Positions 14,742-17,618 of a stretch of DNA of 17,618 nt are shown here, piece by piece. This DNA is from Lentimicrobium sp. (GTDB lineage: Bacteria; Bacteroidota; Bacteroidia; Flavobacteriales; Flavobacteriaceae), in NCBI GenBank assembly GCA_022758945.1, contig JAEMQE010000002.1, positions 1 to 17,618 of the forward strand, written 5' to 3'. The notes below the pieces were generated by a model that was given only the letters and a program-made list of their open reading frames with translations, did not search any database and had not been told where the DNA came from. How positions within the stretch are numbered: position 1 is the first letter of the stretch; every line of letters starts with the position of its first letter. The position numbers were made by a program, and so were the translations under genes.

Positions 14742-15383
14742 ATGCATTTCATTTCCCAAGAATTAGAAGATTACATCGAGCAACATTCGCAGAAAGAGCC
14801 GGAATTACTAGCTGCTTTAGACAAAGAAACCTATCAGAAAGTTTTGTTGCCCCGAATGCTGAGCGGCCATTTTCAAGGACGCGTTTTGAGTATGCTCTCA
14901 AAACTGATTCGCCCTTTGAATATTCTTGAAATAGGAACTTATACCGGTTATTCGGCATTGTGTTTATGCGAAGGAATGCAGGAAAATGGGATACTTCACA
15001 CCATAGACATTAAGGAAGAATTGGTAGATTTCCAACGAAAATATTTTGACAAATCACCTTGGGGAAACCAAATTGTACAGCATCTTGGGGAAGCAATTGA
15101 CATTATTCCAACATTGGACCTGAAATTTGATTTAGTTTTTATTGATGCCGACAAGGAAAATTACATCAACTATTTTGAATTGATTATTCCAAAAATGAAC
15201 AAAGGAGGAATTATTCTTTCGGATAACGTTTTGTGGAGTGGAAAAGTTCTTGAACCCTTACAACCGAATGATTTGAGTACAAAAGTACTTATGGAATACA
15301 ATCAATTATTAAAAAATGACCCGAGAGTAGAAAGTGTTTTATTGCCCATTCGAGATGGATTGACAGTGAGTCGAGTTTTGTAA
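14742..15383 (+). CDS. Class I SAM-dependent O-methyltransferase (catechol OMT-like)
   Basis: A 213-residue enzyme of the metal-dependent O-methyltransferase family (Methyltransf_3). SAM-binding motif I, EIGTYTGYS, is at 63-71, and D89 (TID) should contact the SAM ribose. The divalent metal ligands are D135 (IDADKENY) and D161-N162 (SDNVLW). Small bacterial members methylate catechols or related phenols, and the natural substrate here cannot be told from sequence. The ATG at 14742 gives the family N-terminus (MHFISQELEDYI); the frame opens at a TTG 27 bases earlier, inside the likely promoter. The gene stands alone between rlmN (divergent) and the convergent PAP2 gene. Confidence 0.9.
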   Translation: MHFISQELEDYIEQHSQKEPELLAALDKETYQKVLLPRMLSGHFQGRVLSMLSKLIRPLNILEIGTYTGYSALCLCEGMQENGILHTIDIKEELVDFQRKYFDKSPWGNQIVQHLGEAIDIIPTLDLKFDLVFIDADKENYINYFELIIPKMNKGGIILSDNVLWSGKVLEPLQPNDLSTKVLMEYNQLLKNDPRVESVLLPIRDGLTVSRVL

Positions 15384-15407
15384 ATTATTTACGATTGTTG
15401 CTTTCTT

Positions 15408-15980
15408 TCAAAAATTAAAAATTGGATAATTTCTCTTTTGCGCTCTTTGATACAATTTGAACATCAAAAACCCTAATATTGCGCCACATAAATAGCCCGA
15501 AATAATATCTAATGGATAATGCAATCCCAGATATATTCTACTATAAGCGAAGATTAGTGGCCATAAAAATAAAAGCCCAAAGTATTTGAAATCTTTCTTA
15601 AATATGAGGTATAAAAATGTGGCAACTGCCATTGTATTTGCAGCGTGACCAGAGAAAAAACTAAAAGATTTTCTGGATTGTACTATTCGTATAAAGGAAT
15701 TTATTGCCGGATTGTTACAAGGGCGTAATCTTTGAAATCCGTTTTTGAATAAATTGGTAATTTGATCTGTAAAAAGCAACAAAACTGCCACAAAAAGCAA
15801 CAAATGCAAGGTTTTTTTTGTTCCTAATTTCTTAAAAATAAGATACAATAACAGTAAAAAAAGTGGAATCCAACTAGTTTGTCTTGTAATAATTAACCAA
15901 AGTCCATCAAAGGTTTCGGAGCCTAGACCGTTTAAGTAAATAAATAATTTTTCGTCAAGTGACAGTATTTTTTCCAACAT
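15408..15980 (-). CDS. PAP2-family membrane phosphatase
   Basis: A 190-residue integral membrane phosphatase with about five or six helices. The three PAP2 motifs are complete: K79-x6-R86-P87, S110-G-H112 and S147-R-x5-H154-x3-D158. The usual Pro before SGH is Phe (FFSGH). Members remove phosphate from undecaprenyl diphosphate, phosphatidate or similar lipids, with the active site on the periplasmic face. By size and motifs it could be a lipid A or undecaprenyl-pyrophosphate phosphatase, but the substrate is not determined. Its ATG shares one base with the stop codon of the upstream tatA/B-like gene (TAATG), so the two are cotranscribed and probably translationally coupled. Confidence 0.9.
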   Translation of the reverse strand: MLEKILSLDEKLFIYLNGLGSETFDGLWLIITRQTSWIPLFLLLLYLIFKKLGTKKTLHLLLFVAVLLLFTDQITNLFKNGFQRLRPCNNPAINSFIRIVQSRKSFSFFSGHAANTMAVATFLYLIFKKDFKYFGLLFLWPLIFAYSRIYLGLHYPLDIISGYLCGAILGFLMFKLYQRAQKRNYPIFNF

Positions 15981-16537
15981 TATTTTTTACGTTTTATTGG
16001 ACCAACACTATCTTCTTTTTCTTCGTTTGAAATATTATTTTGGGTGTCTGTTTCGGCTAATAATTGTTCTTTAGATTCGCCAACTTCTGTAATAATCGTT
16101 GAAGAATCTTCTGATATAGAATTAGTTTTTTCCTTGTTTAAATTTCGAGTTACTTTGTTAAGTTCGGCCGGAAAAGCTTCTGAAATTCCGCTCAATGTTT
16201 TAGTCGTATCGTCCAGTATATTGTCTTTGGTTTTGTTTCTTTCTGACGAAAAATTATCCGAAATTCCTCTTAGTGGATTAGTGTCTCCAAGCAAATTAGC
16301 TTTGGCACTATTAATTTCCGAAGTGATATTGTTAGTCAAATCACTTAACATTTTTTGGTCAAAACCATTAGCATCAACACCTTTTTGGATTTCGCTTTTT
16401 ATGTCGTTTGTAGCATTTTTTAATTGCGCCATCGCCTTGCCCATTGTACGAGCAATTTCCGGAACTTTATCAGACCCAAAAAGCATTAGAACCACAAACA
16501 TTATAAAAATTAATTCGCCTCCACCAATTCCAAACAT
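15980..16537 (-). CDS. TatA/TatB-like twin-arginine translocase subunit
   Basis: A subunit of the Tat pathway, which exports folded proteins across the inner membrane. The N-terminus has the Hcf106/TatA fold signature: one membrane helix (about 8-20), the FG hinge at 20-21, and an amphipathic helix (VPEIARTMGKAMAQLKNA, 25-42). Residue 8 is Glu, as in TatB of Escherichia coli, where TatA has Gln. At 185 residues it is longer than a typical TatA, again more like TatB. The tail is polar and contains a tandem repeat (81-105 and 106-132). No tatC is in the window. A perfect -7 box precedes it, and the PAP2 gene follows with a 1-bp overlap. The A-versus-B assignment is left open. Confidence 0.88.
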   Translation of the reverse strand: MFGIGGGELIFIMFVVLMLFGSDKVPEIARTMGKAMAQLKNATNDIKSEIQKGVDANGFDQKMLSDLTNNITSEINSAKANLLGDTNPLRGISDNFSSERNKTKDNILDDTTKTLSGISEAFPAELNKVTRNLNKEKTNSISEDSSTIITEVGESKEQLLAETDTQNNISNEEKEDSVGPIKRKK

Positions 16538-16556
16538 AATCTATTTTTTTAAGTTG

Positions 16557-16584
16557 CAAAGTTACAAAGATGTACAGTTACAAA
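16557..16584 (-). promoter_or_regulatory. Promoter of the tatA/B-like–PAP2 operon
   Basis: On the leftward strand a TTTG (16581-16584) lies 16 bp before TAACTTTG (16557-16564), a perfect TAnnTTTG box. The start codon is 20 bp beyond the box. The stretch reads as 8-bp units, with TTTGTAAC occurring twice and TTTGCAAC once. Confidence 0.6.
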
Positions 16585-16629
16585 ATAGTATTATTGATAT
16601 TTAATTAACTATAATCAAATCTTAACTTT

Positions 16630-17379
16630 TCAATTTTCAAATGTAGTAAATCTTTTGAATTCCTCGTTTTTTGTAATTAGAAATTCAATCAATTCAAATT
16701 CTAAATTGGGATTTAAAAGTGCTTTAGCTTTGGGATCATTTTCACAATAAATCAGGAAGAGTCCAATTTCATCTTCTTTTAACTCTAAAGTGTTGGTGAA
16801 GAAAAAGGGGCTAATTCTCTTTGGTACTATTTCAGAAAAATCACCATAATCAGTAGTTTTTGTTTTGTCAGGATTCTCTTTTACGAATATTTTCCAAATC
16901 ATTTTACCTACTCGAATAACGTCCATTCCGTAAACTATATCTTGGTAAGGCATCAATGGATTATTTAGCGAAGACTGTTTGTCTTCAAAATATTGCGTAT
17001 CAATAATAGATTGTATATTGCCTAAATTAGGCTTTATAACTATTTTTTTAACGACAACTTCTTCTAATTGATTTACAAATACGTTTAGTCTAATTATAAG
17101 TAGTGGAGTAGTAAAATCTTTTTCAACAAGAACAATTCTTTTAGATTTTAATCCAAAACTTGAAATAAGCAAAGTGTCATTTGTTTTTGCCAAAATATCA
17201 AAAAAACCTTGCGAGCTTATAAATGTTCTTGCTTTAGAATTCACATTATACACATAACCACTTTCTACATTGACTGAGTCGTTTAAAACCATTCCGTGTA
17301 ATGGTTTTCTGGTCAATGTTTGTCCAAGACAAAATTGATAAAACAAACACAAAGCAAGTATTCCTATTTTAGTTTTCAT
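16630..17379 (-). CDS. Carboxypeptidase-regulatory-like domain protein
   Basis: Function unknown. From the ATG at 17379 the product is 249 residues, with a signal peptide (MKTKIGILALCLFYQFCLGQ, cut before or after Gln 20). It is followed by a CarboxypepD_reg-like beta-sandwich at about 25-105 (GMVLND, then SGYVYNVNSKARTFISSQGF, and DTLLISSFG). Such domains occur in Bacteroidetes envelope proteins, often ahead of TonB receptors, but no barrel follows here. The C-terminal half is not recognised; it ends in an acidic/aromatic stretch. An ATG at 17394 is in frame but would put extra residues before the signal peptide. The chosen start overlaps the preceding gene by 11 bp, indicating an operon. 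The product is probably periplasmic or outer-membrane associated. Confidence 0.75.
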   Translation of the reverse strand: MKTKIGILALCLFYQFCLGQTLTRKPLHGMVLNDSVNVESGYVYNVNSKARTFISSQGFFDILAKTNDTLLISSFGLKSKRIVLVEKDFTTPLLIIRLNVFVNQLEEVVVKKIVIKPNLGNIQSIIDTQYFEDKQSSLNNPLMPYQDIVYGMDVIRVGKMIWKIFVKENPDKTKTTDYGDFSEIVPKRISPFFFTNTLELKEDEIGLFLIYCENDPKAKALLNPNLEFELIEFLITKNEEFKRFTTFEN

Positions 17380-17617
17380 CTGAAATGATTTCAATGTACT
17401 TTTCGGCCAAAGGAACTATCAAAAATTTAGTCATTGTTTTGTTTTTAGACTTTAAAGCCATAACAAAGTTAGTGTTTTCTATACAATAATACTGAAATCC
17501 TTTGATGTAATTGGCAGGAATTTTGAGTGTCTTTATGTAATAATCATCGTCAAAAAGCATTCCAATTTTCATCAATAAATACTCTTTTTTTTCTACTTCG
17601 AGTTCTTTTTTGAGCAT
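17369..17617 (-). CDS. Unknown protein, cut by the window edge
   Basis: Only 82 residues are visible. An ATG stands at 17617, one base from the window edge, so the real start may lie outside. The sequence is Lys/Glu-rich at first (KKELEVEKKEYLL), then has alternating strands (DDDYYIKTLKIP, FQYYCIEN, TNFVMALK). There is no signal peptide or membrane segment in the visible part. It looks like the C-terminal part of a beta-rich protein. It overlaps the next gene (carboxypeptidase-regulatory-like) by 11 bp, so the two form an operon. No family is recognised. Confidence 0.55.
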   Translation of the reverse strand: MLKKELEVEKKEYLLMKIGMLFDDDYYIKTLKIPANYIKGFQYYCIENTNFVMALKSKNKTMTKFLIVPLAEKYIEIISDEN

Positions 17618-17618
17618 C

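Noticed and set aside
16557..16584. Third copy of the shared Crp/Fnr-like operator at the tatA/B-like promoter, suggested by its GTAAC units
   Set aside because: The TTTGTAAC units are direct, not inverted, and nothing symmetric lies at the position used in the other two promoters.
16044..16604. 186-codon open frame on the + strand across the tatA/B-like gene
   Set aside because: It is antisense to a recognised gene with TatA motifs, is low-complexity (Ser, Leu, Val) as expected from reading the tail backwards, and has no promoter-like sequence of its own.

Overview
The window is chromosomal DNA from a Flavobacterium-like member of the Bacteroidetes. It is AT-rich and carries the gliding genes gldB and gldC. 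It has several promoters of the Bacteroidetes type (a TAnnTTTG box in place of a sigma70 -10 hexamer), almost no Shine-Dalgarno sequences, and a run of genes that looks typical of Flavobacterium (gldC-gldB / nadE / response regulator / dnaG). All 18 protein genes are densely packed and intact, except one cut off by the right edge. I see no rRNA, tRNA, CRISPR array, insertion sequence or prophage.

Layout, left to right. (1) 1-2317: a strong terminator, then gldC and gldB (leftward, overlapping), facing away from nadE. (2) 2406-5011: a LuxR-type response regulator and dnaG, convergent and sharing stop-codon bases. The response regulator lacks the usual metal-binding acid pair, and dnaG lacks all four zinc ligands and starts with TTG. 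(3) 5055-7550: a leftward cell-envelope signalling operon: an ECF sigma factor with an ECF-type promoter in front of it, a single-pass membrane protein that is probably its anti-sigma factor, and an outer-membrane barrel protein with a coiled-coil front. (4) 7642-8619: a long-chain polyprenyl diphosphate synthase, probably for the menaquinone side chain. (5) 8976-9891: a lone lipoprotein of unknown function with its own promoter and a 17-bp-stem terminator. (6) 9907-13468: a Prx6-type peroxiredoxin, and a two-gene operon of a small Cys-motif membrane protein and a TonB-dependent receptor carrying the CxxxM and HxM motifs of copper receptors. (7) 13598-15383: rlmN and a divergent O-methyltransferase. 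(8) 15408-16564: a tatA/B-like gene overlapping a PAP2 phosphatase. (9) 16630-end: a carboxypeptidase-regulatory-domain protein and a partial unknown gene.

The most interesting pattern is regulatory. The promoters of the peroxiredoxin gene and of the copper-receptor operon each carry a dyad of the form TGTAAC-N4-GTT(A/G)CA, with exactly the same 21-bp gap to the core promoter box. This places a Crp/Fnr-like operator at about -42 in both. It suggests that peroxide defence and copper uptake share one activator, whose gene is not in this window. Other points worth attention are the zinc-less primase, the response regulator with an altered phosphorylation pocket, the ECF promoter with an inverted repeat over its -35 element, and a tandem repeat in the tail of the TatA/B-like protein.
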